64,000 nt of DNA from Calliopsis andreniformis (Eukaryota; Arthropoda; Insecta; Hymenoptera; Andrenidae), in the NCBI RefSeq assembly GCF_051401765.1, contig NW_027480467.1, positions 1,736,001 to 1,800,000 of the forward strand. The letters run 5' to 3'. Both the position numbers and the translations under genes were made by a program. The notes under the pieces are model-generated. The model searched no databases and was not told the DNA's origin. It worked only from the letters and a program-made list of their open reading frames with translations. Of the stretch, positions 39,701 through 52,458 are shown one piece after another. Every line of letters begins with the position of its first letter. The first letter of the stretch is position 1.

Positions 39701-40112
39701 TCTTCAACACTCAATCCTCAATCCTCAATCCTAAATCCTGAATCATCAATCCTCAATCTTCAATACTCAATCCTCAATCCTCAATCCTCAATCCTCAATA
39801 CTCAACCATCAATCCTCAATTCCCAATCCTCAATCCTCAATACTCAATCATCGATCCTCAATTCCCAATACTCAATAGAATATCCTGGATTCTCAGTATT
39901 GAATACTCAAACCTCAATCCTCAACCATCAGCCCTCATCCTCCATCCTCAATCCTCAATCCTCAAACCTCAATCTTCAATCCTCAATGCTCAATCTTCGA
40001 TCCTCAACCCTCAACACTCAAACCTCAATCCTCAATCCTCAGTCATGAATACTCAATCTTCAATACTCAATCCTCAATCCTCAATCCTCAATCCTCAATC
40101 CTCAATCCTCAA

Positions 40113-42680
40113 TCCTCATTCCTCAAACCTCAATCCTCAACCCTCAGTCCTCATCCTCAATTCTCAATTCTCAATCCTCAATCCTCAATTCTCAATCTTC
40201 AATCCTCAATAATCAATCTCCAATCCTAGATCCTCAATCCCCAATCCTCAATCGTTAATCCTCAATCTTCAATCCTCAATCTCCAGTCCGCAATCCTCAA
40301 TCCTCAATCGTCAATACTCAATCGTCAATCTTCAATCCCCAATCCTGAATCTTCATTCCTCAATCCTCAATCCTCAATCCTCAATCCTCAATCTTCAATC
40401 CTCAATACTCAATCTTTAATCCTCAATCCTCATTCCCCAATCCTCAATCCTCAATTCTCAATCCTCAATCTTCAATCCTCGACCGTCAGTCCTCGTCCTC
40501 AATCCTCAAACCTCAATCCTCAATCCTCAATCTTCAATCATCAATACTCAATCTTCAATCCTCAATTCTCAATCCTCAATCCTAAATCCTCAATCCTCAA
40601 TCCTCAACCCTCAATCATCAGTCCTCAAACCTCAATTCCGAATCCTCAATCCTGAATGCACAATCTTCATTCCTCAGTCCGCAACAATCAATTGTCAATC
40701 CTCAATCCTCAACAGAACATCCTCAATTCACAGTTTTCAATACTCAATCCCCAATCTTCAATCTTCAAATCTCACTTCACAGACATCAGTTCTCGTCACT
40801 CAACCCGCAACACTCAGTCCTGAATCTTCAATCCTCAATCCTCAATCCTCAATCTTCTATCCTCCATACTCAATCTTCAGTCCTCAATCCTCAATCATTA
40901 ATCATCAATACTCAATCCTCAGTCATTCGTCCTCAATCTCCAATACTCAATCCTCAATCCTCAATCCTCAGTCCTCCATCCTCATTCCTCAAACCTCAAT
41001 TCTCAACCCTCATTCCTCATCCTCAATTCTCAATTCTCAGTTCTCAATCCTCAATCCTCAATCCTCAATCTTCAATCCTCAATAATCAATCTCCTATCCT
41101 AGATCCTCAATCCCCAATACTCTATCCTTAATCCTCAATATTCAATCCTCTATCCCCAGTCCACAATCTTCAATCCCCAAAGCTCAATAGTCAATCCTCA
41201 ATCCTCAGTCCTCAATCGTTAATCATCAATCCACAATCTTCAATCCTCAATCCTCAATCCTCAATCCTCAATAGTCAATCTCCAATCCTAGATCCTCAAT
41301 CCCCAATCCTCAATCCTTAATCCACAATCTTCAATCCTCAATCCTCAATTCTCAAACATCAATACTCAATCCTCAATCCTCAATCCTCAATCCCCAATCC
41401 TCAATCTTCAATCCTCAATCCTAAATCCTCAAGCCTCAATCCACAATCCTCAATCTTCAATCCTGAATACTCAGTCTTCAATCCTCAATCCTCAATCCTC
41501 CATTCTCAATCCTCAATCCTCAGTCCTCAGTCCTCAAACCTCAATCCTCAACCCTCAACCCTCATCCTCAATCCTGAATCCTCAATCCTCAATCCTCAAT
41601 CCTCAATCCTCAATCTTCAATCCTCAATACTCAATCGTCAATCCACAATCCTCAGACCTCAAACCTCAATTCTGAATCCTCAATCCTGAATCCTCAATCT
41701 TCTGCTCTCAGTCATCAACAATCAGTTGTCAATCCTCAATCCTCAATAGAATATCCTCAATTCACAGATTTCAATACTCAATACTCAATCTGCAATCTTC
41801 CAACATCTATCCACAAACATCAATTCTCATCACTCAACCCTCAACACTCAGTCCTCAATGTTCAGTCCTCAATCCTCAGTCTTCAAAACTCAATCCTCAA
41901 TCCTCAATTCTCAATCCTCAATACTCAACCATCAATCCTCAATCTTCAATCCTCAATACTTGGTCTTCAAACATCAATCCTCAATCCTCAATCCTCAATC
42001 CTCAATCCTCAATCATCAATCATCAATCCTCAATCCTCAGTCCTCAGTCCTCAAACCTCAATCCTCAACCCTCAGCCCTCATCCTCAATCCTCAATCCTC
42101 AATCCTCAATCCTCAATAGTCAATCTCCAATCCTAGGTCCTCAATCCCCAATCCTCAATCCTCAGTCAGGAATACACCATCTTCAATACTCAATACACAA
42201 TCCTCAATCCTCAATCCTCAAACCTCAATCCTCAATCCTCATTCCTAAACCTCAAACCTCAACCCTCAGTCCTCATCCTCAATTCCCAATTCTCAATCCT
42301 CAATCCTCAATTCTCAATCTTCAATCATCAATAACCAATCTTCAATCCTCAATCCCCAGTCCTCAACCTTCAATCCTCAATGCTCAATCCTCAATCCTCA
42401 ATCCTCAGTCCTCAATCCTCAATCCTCAATCCTCGTACTTCAATCCTCAACCGTCAGTCCTCGTCCTCAATCCTCAACTATCAATCCTCAATCCTCAATA
42501 TTCAATCATCAATACTCAATCTTCGATCCTCAATCCTCAATCCTCAATCCTCAATCCTCAATCCTCAATACTCAACCATCAATACTCAATTCCCAATACT
42601 CAATAGAATATCCTGGATTCTCAGTATTCAATACTCAATCCTCAATCATCAATCCTCAATCCTCAATCCTCAATCCTCAA
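40113..42680 (+). repeat. 2,568-bp tandem unit, copy 1
   Basis: Landmarks repeat at exactly +2,568 (40,281 against 42,849; 42,380 against 44,948). The unit covers the equivalent of 12,736-15,290 of superunit 1, where it is present once. The joint at about 42,650-42,680 lies inside a run of canonical heptamers and stays in phase. Private changes between the copies include TTGG against TCGG near 41,960 and 44,528. Confidence 0.9.
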
Positions 42681-45238
42681 TCCTCATTCCTCAAACCTCA
42701 ATCCTCAACCCTCAGTCCTCATCCTCAATTCTCAATTCTCAATCCTCAATCCTCAATTCTCAATCTTCAATCCTCAATAATCAATCTCCAATCCTAGATC
42801 CTCAATCCCCAATCCTCAATCGTTAATCCTCAATCTTCAATCCTCAATCTCCAGTCCGCAATCCTCAATCCTCAATCGTCAATACTCAATCGTCAATCTT
42901 CAATCCCCAATCCTGAATCTTCATTCCTCAATCCTCAATCCTCAATCCTCAATCCTCAATCTTCAATCCTCAATACTCAATCTTTAATCCTCAATCCTCA
43001 TTCCCCAATCCTCAATCCTCAATTCTCAATCCTCAATCTTCAATCCTCGACCGTCAGTCCTCGTCCTCAATCCTCAAACCTCAATCCTCAATCCTCAATC
43101 TTCAATCATCAATACTCAATCTTCAATCCTCAATTCTCAATCCTCAATCCTAAATCCTCAATCCTCAATCCTCAACCCTCAATCATCAGTCCTCAAACCT
43201 CAATTCCGAATCCTCAATCCTGAATGCACAATCTTCATTCCTCAGTCCGCAACAATCAATTGTCAATCCTCAATCCTCAACAGAACATCCTCAATTCACA
43301 GTTTTCAATACTCAATCCCCAATCTTCAATCTTCAAATCTCACTTCACAGACATCAGTTCTCATCACTCAACCCGCAACACTCAGTCCTGAATCTTCAAT
43401 CCTCAATCCTCAATCCTCAATCTTCTATCCTCCATACTCAATCTTCAGTCCTCAATCCTCAATCATTAATCATCAATACTCAATCCTCAGTCATTCGTCC
43501 TCAATCTCCAATACTCAATCCTCAATCCTCAATCCTCAGTCCTCCATCCTCATTCCTCAAACCTCAATTCTCAACCCTCATTCCTCATCCTCAATTCTCA
43601 ATTCTCAGTTCTCAATCCTCAATCCTCAATCCTCAATCTTCAATCCTCAATAATCAATCTCCTATCCTAGATCCTCAATCCCCAATACTCTATCCTTAAT
43701 CCTCAATATTCAATCCTCTATCCCCAGTCCACAATCTTCAATCCCCAAAGCTCAATAGTCAATCCTCAATCCTCAGTCCTCAATCGTTAATCATCAATCC
43801 ACAATCTTCAATCCTCAATCCTCAATCCTCAATCCTCAATAGTCAATCTCCAATCCTAGATCCTCAATCCCCAATCCTCAATCCTTAATCCACAATCTTC
43901 AATCCTCAATCCTCAATTCTCAAACATCAATACTCAATCCTCAATCCTCAATCCTCAATCCCCAATCCTCAATCTTCAATCCTCAATCCTAAATCCTCAA
44001 GCCTCAATCCACAATCCTCAATCTTCAATCCTGAATACTCAGTCTTCAATCCTCAATCCTCAATCCTCCATTCTCAATCCTCAATCCTCAGTCCTCAGTC
44101 CTCAAACCTCAATCCTCAACCCTCAACCCTCATCCTCAATCCTGAATCCTCAATCCTCAATCCTCAATCCTCAATCCTCAATCTTCAATCCTCAATACTC
44201 AATCGTCAATCCACAATCCTCAGACCTCAAACCTCAATTCTGAATCCTCAATCCTGAATCCTCAATCTTCTGCTCTCAGTCATCAACAATCAGTTGTCAA
44301 TCCTCAATCCTCAATAGAATATCCTCAATTCACAGATTTCAATACTCAATACTCAATCTGCAATCTTCCAACATCTATCCACAAACATCAATTCTCATCA
44401 CTCAACCCTCAACACTCAGTCCTCAATCTTCAGTCCTCAATCCTCAGTCTTCAAAACTCAATCCTCAATCCTCAATTCTCAATCCTCAATACTCAACCAT
44501 CAATCCTCAATCTTCAATCCTCAATACTCGGTCTTCAAACATCAATCCTCAATCCTCAATCCTCAATCCTCAATCCTCAATCATCAATCATCAATCCTCA
44601 ATCCTCAGTCCTCAGTCCTCAAACCTCAATCCTCAACCCTCAGCCCTCATCCTCAATCCTCAATCCTCAATCCTCAATCCTCAATAGTCAATCTCCAATC
44701 CTAGGTCCTCAATCCCCAATCCTCAATCCTCAGTCAGGAATACTCCATCTTCAATACTCAATACACAATCCTCAATCCTCAATCCTCAAACCTCAATCCT
44801 CAATCCTCATTCCTAAACCTCAAACCTCAACCCTCAGTCCTCATCCTCAATTCCCAATTCTCAATCCTCAATCCTCAATTCTCAATCTTCAATCCTCAAT
44901 AACCAATCTTCAATCCTCAATCCCCAGTCCTCAACCTTCAATCCTCAATGCTCAATCCTCAATCCTCAATCCTCAGTCCTCAATCCTCAATCCTCAATCC
45001 TCGTACTTCAATCCTCAACCGTCAGTCCTCGTCCTCAATCCTCAACTATCAATCCTCAATCCTCAATATTCAATCATCAATACTCAATCTTCGATCCTCA
45101 ATCCTCAATCCTCAATCCTCAATCCTCAATCCTCAATACTCAACCATCAATACTCAATTCCCAATACTCAATAGAATATCCTGGATTCTCAGTATTCAAT
45201 ACTCAATCCTCAATCATCAATCCTCAATCCTCAATCCT
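42681..45238 (+). repeat. 2,568-bp tandem unit, copy 2
   Basis: This is the second copy of 40,113-42,670, differing at only a few bases. Near 45,238 it passes on to TCAGTCATC, the sequence expected after the equivalent point at 15,293, while the first copy jumps back instead. The arrangement shows a simple in-phase tandem duplication confined to superunit 2. Confidence 0.9.
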
Positions 45239-45497
45239 CAGTCATCAATCCTCAATCTTCAATACTCAATCCTCAATCCTCAATCCTCAATCCTCAATTA
45301 TCATTCCTCAAACCTCAATCCTCAACCCTCAGTCCTCATCCTCAATTCTCAATACTCAACCCTCAATCCTCAATCCTCAATCTTCAATCCTCAATAATCA
45401 ATCTCCTATCCTAGATCCTCAATCCCCAATACTCTATCCTTAATCCTCAATATTCAATCCTCTATCTCCAGTCCACAATCTTCAATCCCCAAAGCTC

Positions 45498-46615
45498 AAT
45501 CCTCAACCCTCAGTCCTCATCCTCAATTCTCAATACTCAACCCTCAATCCTCAATCCTCAATCTTCAATCCTCAATAATCAATCTCCTATCCTAGATCCT
45601 CAATCCCCAATACTCTATCCTTAATCCCCAATATTCAATCCTCTATCCCCAGTCCACAATCTTCAATCCCCAAAGCTCAATAATCAATCCTCAATCCTCA
45701 GTCCTCGATCGTCAATCATCAATCCACAATCTTCAATACTCAATCCCCAGTCCTCAATCCTCAATCCTCAATCATCAATCCTCAATCTTCAATACTCAAT
45801 CGTCAATCCTCAATCCTCAATCCCCAATACTCAATCTTCAATCCTCAATCCTCAATCCTCAATCCTCCACCCTCAGCCCTGATCCTCGATCCTCAATACT
45901 GAATCCTCAATCCTCAATCTTCAATCCTCAATACTCAGTCTTCAATCATCAATCCTCAATACTCAATCCTCAATCCTCAATCCTCAATCCTCAATCATCA
46001 GTCCTCAATCCTCAATCATCAACCTTCAATCCTCAATACTCAATCTTCAATCCTCAATACTCAATCCTCAATATTCAACACGCAACCATCAACCATCACT
46101 TCTCAATATTCAACCATCAATCCTCAATTCTCAATACTCAATAGAATATCCCAAATTCTCATGATTCAATACTCAATCCACAATGTTCATTAATCAAATC
46201 TCGATCCTCACACATCAATTCTCAACACTCAATCCTCAACACACGGTCCTCACCCTTCAATCCTCCATCCTCAATCCTCTATCCTGAAGCGTCAATCATC
46301 AATCCTCAATCCTCAACCCTCAAACCTCAGTCCTCAAACCTCAATACTCAATCTTCGATTCCCACTCCTCAATCCTCAATCCCCAATCCTCAATCTTCAA
46401 TCCTCAATCCTCAATCCTCAATCCTCAATCCTCAATCCTCAATCATCAATCCTCAATCTTCAACACTCATTCATCAACCCTCAATCCTCAATCTTCAATC
46501 CTCAATCCTCAATCTTCGACCCTCAATCCTCAATCCTCAATCATCAATCCTCAATCTTCAATACTCAATCCTCAATCCTCAATCCTCAATCCTCAATTAT
46601 CATTCCTCAAACCTC
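45498..46615 (+). repeat. 1.11-kb tandem unit, copy 1 of 3
   Basis: This unit is 1,118 bp. The barcode CGCAACCATCAACCATCAC at 46,081 recurs at 47,199 and 48,310. The unit contains the CCTAGATCC island, the ACTGAATCC string, and an AGAATATCC marker followed by the AAGCGTC island. Superunit 1 has one such unit in its first 7,092-bp copy and two around 22.6-24.8 kb. Confidence 0.87.
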
Positions 46616-47733
46616 AATCCTCAACCCTCAGTCCTCATCCTCAATTCTCAATACTCAATCCTCAATCCTCAATCCTCAATCTTCAATCCTCAATAATCAA
46701 TCTCCTATCCTAGATCCTCAATCCCCAATACTCTATCCTTAATCCCCAATATTCAATCCTCTATCCCCAGTCCACAATCTTCAATCCCCAAAGCTCAATA
46801 ATCAATCCTCAATCCTCAGTCCTCGATCGTCAATCATCAATCCACAATCTTCAATACTCAATCACCAGTCCTCAATCCTCAATCCTCAATCATCAATCCT
46901 CAATCTTCAATACTCAATCGTCAATCCTCAATCCTCAATCCCCAATACTCAATCTTCAATCCTCAATCCTCAATCCTCAATCCTCCACCCTCAGCCCTGA
47001 TCCTCGATCCTCAATACTGAATCCTCAATCCTCAATCTTCAATCCTCAATACTCAGTCTTCAATCATCAATCCTCAATACTCAATCCTCAATCCTCAATC
47101 CTCAATCCTCAATCATCAATCCTCAATCCTCAATCATCAACCTTCAATCCTCAATACTCAATCTTCAATCCTCAATACTCAATCCTCAATATTCAACACG
47201 CAACCATCAACCATCACTTCTCAATATTCAACCATCAATCCTCAATTCTCAATACTCAATAGAATATCCCAAATTCTCATGATTCAATACTCAATCCACA
47301 ATGTTCATTAATCAAATCTCGATCCTCACACATCAATTCTCAACACTCAATCCTCAACACACGGTCCTCACCCTTCAATCCTCCATCCTCAATCCTCTAT
47401 CCTGAAGCGTCAATCATCAATCCTCAATCCTCAACCCTCAAACCTCAGTCCTCAAACCTCAATACTCAATCTTCGATTCCCACTCCTCAATCCTCAATCC
47501 CCAATCCTCAATCTTCAATCCTCAATCCTCAATCCTCAATCCTCAATCCTCAATCCTCAATCATCAATCCTCAATCTTCAACACTCATTCATCAACCCTC
47601 AATCCTCAATCTTCAATCCTCAATCCTCAATCTTCGACCCTCAATCCTCAATCCTCAATCATCAATCCTCAATCTTCAATACTCAATCCTCAATCCTCAA
47701 TCCTCAATCCTCAATTATCATTCCTCAAACCTC
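46616..47733 (+). repeat. 1.11-kb tandem unit, copy 2 of 3
   Basis: This follows copy 1 directly at 1,118 bp. It carries a private change CACCAG at about 46,864 where the others read CCCCAG. It keeps ACTGAATCC near 47,026, like copy 1, which suggests it is the younger partner of copy 1. Confidence 0.87.
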
Positions 47734-48790
47734 AATCCTCAACCCTCAGTCCTCATCCTCAATTCTCAATACTCAATCCTCAATCCTCAATCCTCAATCT
47801 TCAATCCTCAATAATCAATCTCCTATCCTAGATCCTCAATCCCCAATACTCTATCCTTAATCCCCAATATTCAATCCTCTATCCCCAGTCCACAATCTTC
47901 AATCCCCAAAGCTCAATAATCAATCCTCAATCCTCAGTCCTCGATCGTCAATCATCAATCCACAATCTTCAATACTCAATCCCCAGTCCTCAATCCTCAA
48001 TCATCAATCCTCAATCTTCAATACTCAATCGTCAATCCTCAATCCTCAATCCCCAATACTCAATCTTCAATCCTCAATCCTCAATCCTCAATCCTCCACC
48101 CTCAGCCCTGATCCTCGATCCTCAATCCTGAATCCTCAATCCTCAATCTTCAATCCTCAATACTCAGTCTTCAATCATCAATCCTCAATACTCAATCCTC
48201 AATCCTCAATCCTCAATCCTCAATCATCAATCCTCAATCCTCAATCATCAACCTTCAATCCTCAATACTCAATCTTCAATCCTCAATACTCAATCCTCAA
48301 TATTCAACACGCAACCATCAACCATCACTTCTCAATATTCAACCATCAATCCTCAATTCTCAATACTCAATAGAATATCCCAAATTCTCATGATTCAATA
48401 CTCAATCCACAATGTTCATTAATCAAATCTCGATCCTCACACATCAATTCTCAACACTCAATCCTCAACACACGGTCCTCACCCTTCAATCCTCCATCCT
48501 CAATCATCTATCCTGAAGCGTCAATCATCAATCCTCAATCCTCAACCCTCAAACCTCAGTCCTCAAACCTCAATACTCAATCTTCGATTCCCACTCCTCA
48601 ATCCTCAATCCCCAATCCTCAATCTTCAATCCTCAATCCTCAATCCTCAATCCTCAATCCTCAATCCTCAATCATCGATCCTCAATCTTCAACACTCATT
48701 CATCAACCCTCAATCCTCAATCTTCAATCCTCAATCCTCAATCTTCGACCCTCAATCCTCAATCCTCAATCATCAATCCTCAATCTTCAA
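47734..48790 (+). repeat. 1.11-kb tandem unit, copy 3 of 3
   Basis: This copy is one heptamer shorter in the first half (CGC barcode spacing 1,111 instead of 1,118). It reads CCTGAATCC near 48,127 where copies 1 and 2 read ACTGAATCC, and carries CATCTATCC near 48,504. These three barcodes also occur at 24.0-24.55 kb, so copy 3 is the direct counterpart of that segment. It diverges near 48,790. Confidence 0.85.
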
Positions 48791-48859
48791 CACTCAATCC
48801 TCAACCCTCAATCCTCAATCCTGAATCATCAATCCTCAATCTTCAATACTCAATCATCA

Positions 48860-51637
48860 ATCCTCAATTCTCAATCTTCAATCCTCAATAACCAATCTTC
48901 AATCCTCAATCCCCAGTCCTCAATCTTCAATCCTCAATGCTCAATCCTCAATCCTCAATCCTCAGTCCTCAATCCTCAATCCTCAATCCTTGTACTTCAA
49001 TCCTCAACCGTCAGTCCTCGTCCTCAATCCTCAACTATCAATCCTCAATCCTCAATATTCAATCATCAATACTCACTCTTCGATCCTCAATCCTCAATCC
49101 TCAATCCTCAATCCTCAATACTCAACCATCAATACTCAGTTCCCAATACTCAATAGAATATCCTGGATTCTCAGTATTCAATACTCAATCCTCAATCATC
49201 AATCCTCAATCCTCAATGCTCAGTCATCAATCCTCAATCTTCAATACTCAATCCTCAATCCTCAATCCTCAATCCTCAATCCTCAATCCTCATTCCTCAA
49301 ACCTCAATCCTCAACCCTCAGTCCTCATCCTCAATTCTCAATACTCAATCCTCAATCCTCAATCCTCAATCTTCAATCCTCAATAATCAATCTCCTATCC
49401 TAGATCCTCAATCCCCAATACTCTATCCTTAATCCTCAATATTCAATCCTCTATCTCCAGTCCACAATCTTCAATCCCCAAAGCTCAATAATCAATCCTC
49501 AATTCTCAGTCCTCGATCGTCAATCATCAATCCACAATCTTCAATACTCAATCCCCAGTCCTCAATCCTCAATCCTCAATACTCAATCCTCAATCATCAA
49601 TCCTCAATCTTCAATACTCAATCGTCAATCCTCAATCCTCAATCCCCAATACTCAATCTTCAATCCTCAATCCTCAATCCTCAATCCTCAACCCTCAGCC
49701 CTGATCCTCGATCCTCAATCCTGAATCCTCAATCCTCAATCTTCAATCCTCAATACTCAGTCTTCAATCATCAATCCTCAATACTCAATCCTCAATCCTC
49801 AATCCTCAATCATCAATCCTCAATCCTCAATCATCAACCTTCAATCCTCAATACTCAATCTTCAATCCTCAATACTCAATCCTCAATATTCAACACACAA
49901 CCATCAACCATCAATTCTCAATATTCAACCATCAATCCTCAATTCTCAATACTCAATAGAATATCCCAATTTCTCATGATTCAATACTCAATCCACAATA
50001 TTCATTAATCAAATCTCGATCCTCAAACATCAATTCTCAACACTCAATCCTCAACACTCGGTCCTCTCCCTTCAATCCTCCATCCTCAATCCTCTATCCT
50101 GAAGCGTCAATCCTCAATCCTCAATCCTCAACCCTCAATCCTCAGTCCTCAAACCTCAATACTCAATCTTCGATTCCCACTCCTCAATCCTCAATCCCCA
50201 ATCCTCAATCTTCAATCCTCAATCCTCAATCCTCAATCCTCAATCCTCAATCCTCAATCATCAACCTTCAATCCTCAATACTCAATCTTCAATCCTCAAT
50301 ACACAATCCTCAATATTCAACAAACAACCATCAACCATCAATTCTCAATATTCAACCATCAGTCCTCAATTCTCAATACTCAATAGAATATCCCAAACTC
50401 TCATGATTCAATACTCAATCCACAATATTCATTAATCAAATCTCGATCCTCAATCATCAATTCTCAACACTCAATCCTCAACACTCGGTCCTCTCTCTTC
50501 AATCCTCCATCCTCAGTCCTGTATCCTCAAGCGTCAATCCTGAATCCTCAATCCTCAACCCTCAATCCTCAATCCTCAATCTTCAATCCTCAATCCTCAA
50601 TCCTCAATCCTCATTCCTCAAACCCCAATCCTCAACCCTCAGTCCTCATCCTCCATCATCAATCCTCAATCCTCAATCCTCAATCTTCAATCCTCAATAC
50701 TCAACGTTCGATCCTCAATCCTCAGTCCTCAAACCTCAAACCTCTATCCTCAGTCAGGAATACTCCATCTTCAATACTCAATACACAATCCTCAATCCTC
50801 AAACCTCAAACCTCAATCCTCAATCCTCATTCCTCAAACCTCAAACCTCAACCCTCAGTCCTCAGTCCTCAAACCTCAATCCTCAACCCTCAGCCCTCAT
50901 CCTCAATCCTGAATCCTCAATCCTCAATCCTCAATCCTCAATCCTCAATCTTCAATCCTCAATACTCAATCGTCAATCCACAATCCTCAGACCTCAAACC
51001 TCAATTCTGAATCCTCAATCCTGAATCCTCAATCTTCTGCTCTCAGTCATCAACAATCAGTTGTCAATCCTCAATCCTCAATAGAATATCCTCAATTCAC
51101 AGATTTCAATACTCAATACTCAATCTGCAATCTTCCAACATCTATCCACAAACATCAATTCTCACCACTCAACCCTCAACACTCAGTCCTCAATCTTCAG
51201 TCCTCAATCCTCAGTCTTCAAAACTCAATCCTCAATCCTCAATTCTCAATCCTCAATACTCAACCATCAATCCTCAATCTTCAATCCTCAATACTCGGTC
51301 TTCAATCATCAATCCTCAATCCTCAATCCTCAATCCTCAATCCTCAATCATCAATCATCAATCCTCAATCCTCAGTCCTCAGTCCTCAAACCTCAATCCT
51401 CAACCCTCAGCCCTCATCCTCAATCCTCAATCCTCAATCCTCAATCCTCAATAGTCAATCTCCAATCCTAGGTCCTCAATCCCCAATCCTCAATCCTCAG
51501 TCAGGAATACTCCATCTTCAATACTCAATACACAATCCTCAATCCTCAATCCTCAAACCTCAATCCTCAATCCTCATTCCTAAACCTCAAACCTCAACCC
51601 TCAGTCCTCATCCTCAATTCCCAATTCTCAATCCTCA
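48860..51637 (+). repeat. 2,778-bp unit, copy 1
   Basis: The start of this unit (to about 49,680) recurs at +2,778 (48,937 against 51,715), after which the two run into different blocks. It holds sequence not present in superunit 1 at the equivalent place, including a stretch at 50,880-51,640 that follows 14,170-14,940 and 21,262-22,030. Left-hand barcodes here (TTGTAC at 48,991, G at 49,010) are the ones found at the left side of the 25.0-kb chimeric joint. Confidence 0.85.
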
Positions 51638-52458
51638 ATCCTCAATTCTCAATCTTCAATCCTCAATAACCAATCTTCAATCCTCAATCCCCAGTCCTCA
51701 ATCTTCAATCCTCAATGCTCAATCCTCAATCCTCAATCCTCAGTCCTCAATCCTCAATCCTCAATCCTCGTACTTCAATCCTCAACCTTCAGTCCTCGTC
51801 CTCAATCCTCAACTATCAATCCTCAATCCTCAATATTCAATCATCAATACTCAATCTTCGATCCTCAATCCTCAACCCTCAATCCTCAATCCTCAATACT
51901 CAACCATCAATACTCAATTCCCAATACTCAATAGAATATCCTGGATTCTCAGTATTCAATACTCAATCCTCAATCATCAATCCTCAATCCTCAATCCTCA
52001 GTCATCAATCCTCAATCTTCAATACTCAATCCTCAATCCTCAATCCTCAATCCTCAATCCTCATTCCTCAAACCTCAAACCTCAACCCTCAGTCCTCATC
52101 CTCAATTCTCAATACTCAATCCTCAATCCTCAATCCTCAATCTTCAATCCTCAATAATCAATCTCCTATCCTAGATCCTCAATCCCCAATACTCTATCCT
52201 TAATCCTCAATATTCAATCCTCTATCCCCAGTCCACAATCTTCAATCCCCAAAGCTCAATAATCAATCCTCAATCCTCAGTCCTCAATCGTCAATCATCA
52301 ATCCACAATCTTCAATACTCAATCCCCAGTCCTCAGTCCTCAATCCTCAATCCTCAATCATCAATCCTCAATCTTCAATACTCAATCGTCAATCCTCAAT
52401 CCTCAATCCCCAATACTCAATCTTCAATCCTCAATCCTCAATCCTCAATCCTCAATCT
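51638..52458 (+). repeat. 2,778-bp unit, partial copy 2
   Basis: This repeats 48,860-49,680. It carries CTCGTAC at 51,769, T at 51,788 and CAACCC at 51,876, the last of which is also found at 25,127. To the right it continues as the homologue of 25,710 onward (offset 26,749). Confidence 0.83.

Noticed and set aside
39104..40048. Longest open reading frame, 314 codons, plus strand, and all other plus-strand frames
   Set aside because: They translate as LNPQSSI cycles, the automatic product of a stop-free heptamer. Their starts are chance ATG variants (CATGTC, CAATGC, TCATGAATAC), none has a non-repetitive domain, and the minus strand cannot stay open. There is no sign of codon-level constraint: length variants shift frame freely because all frames are alike.
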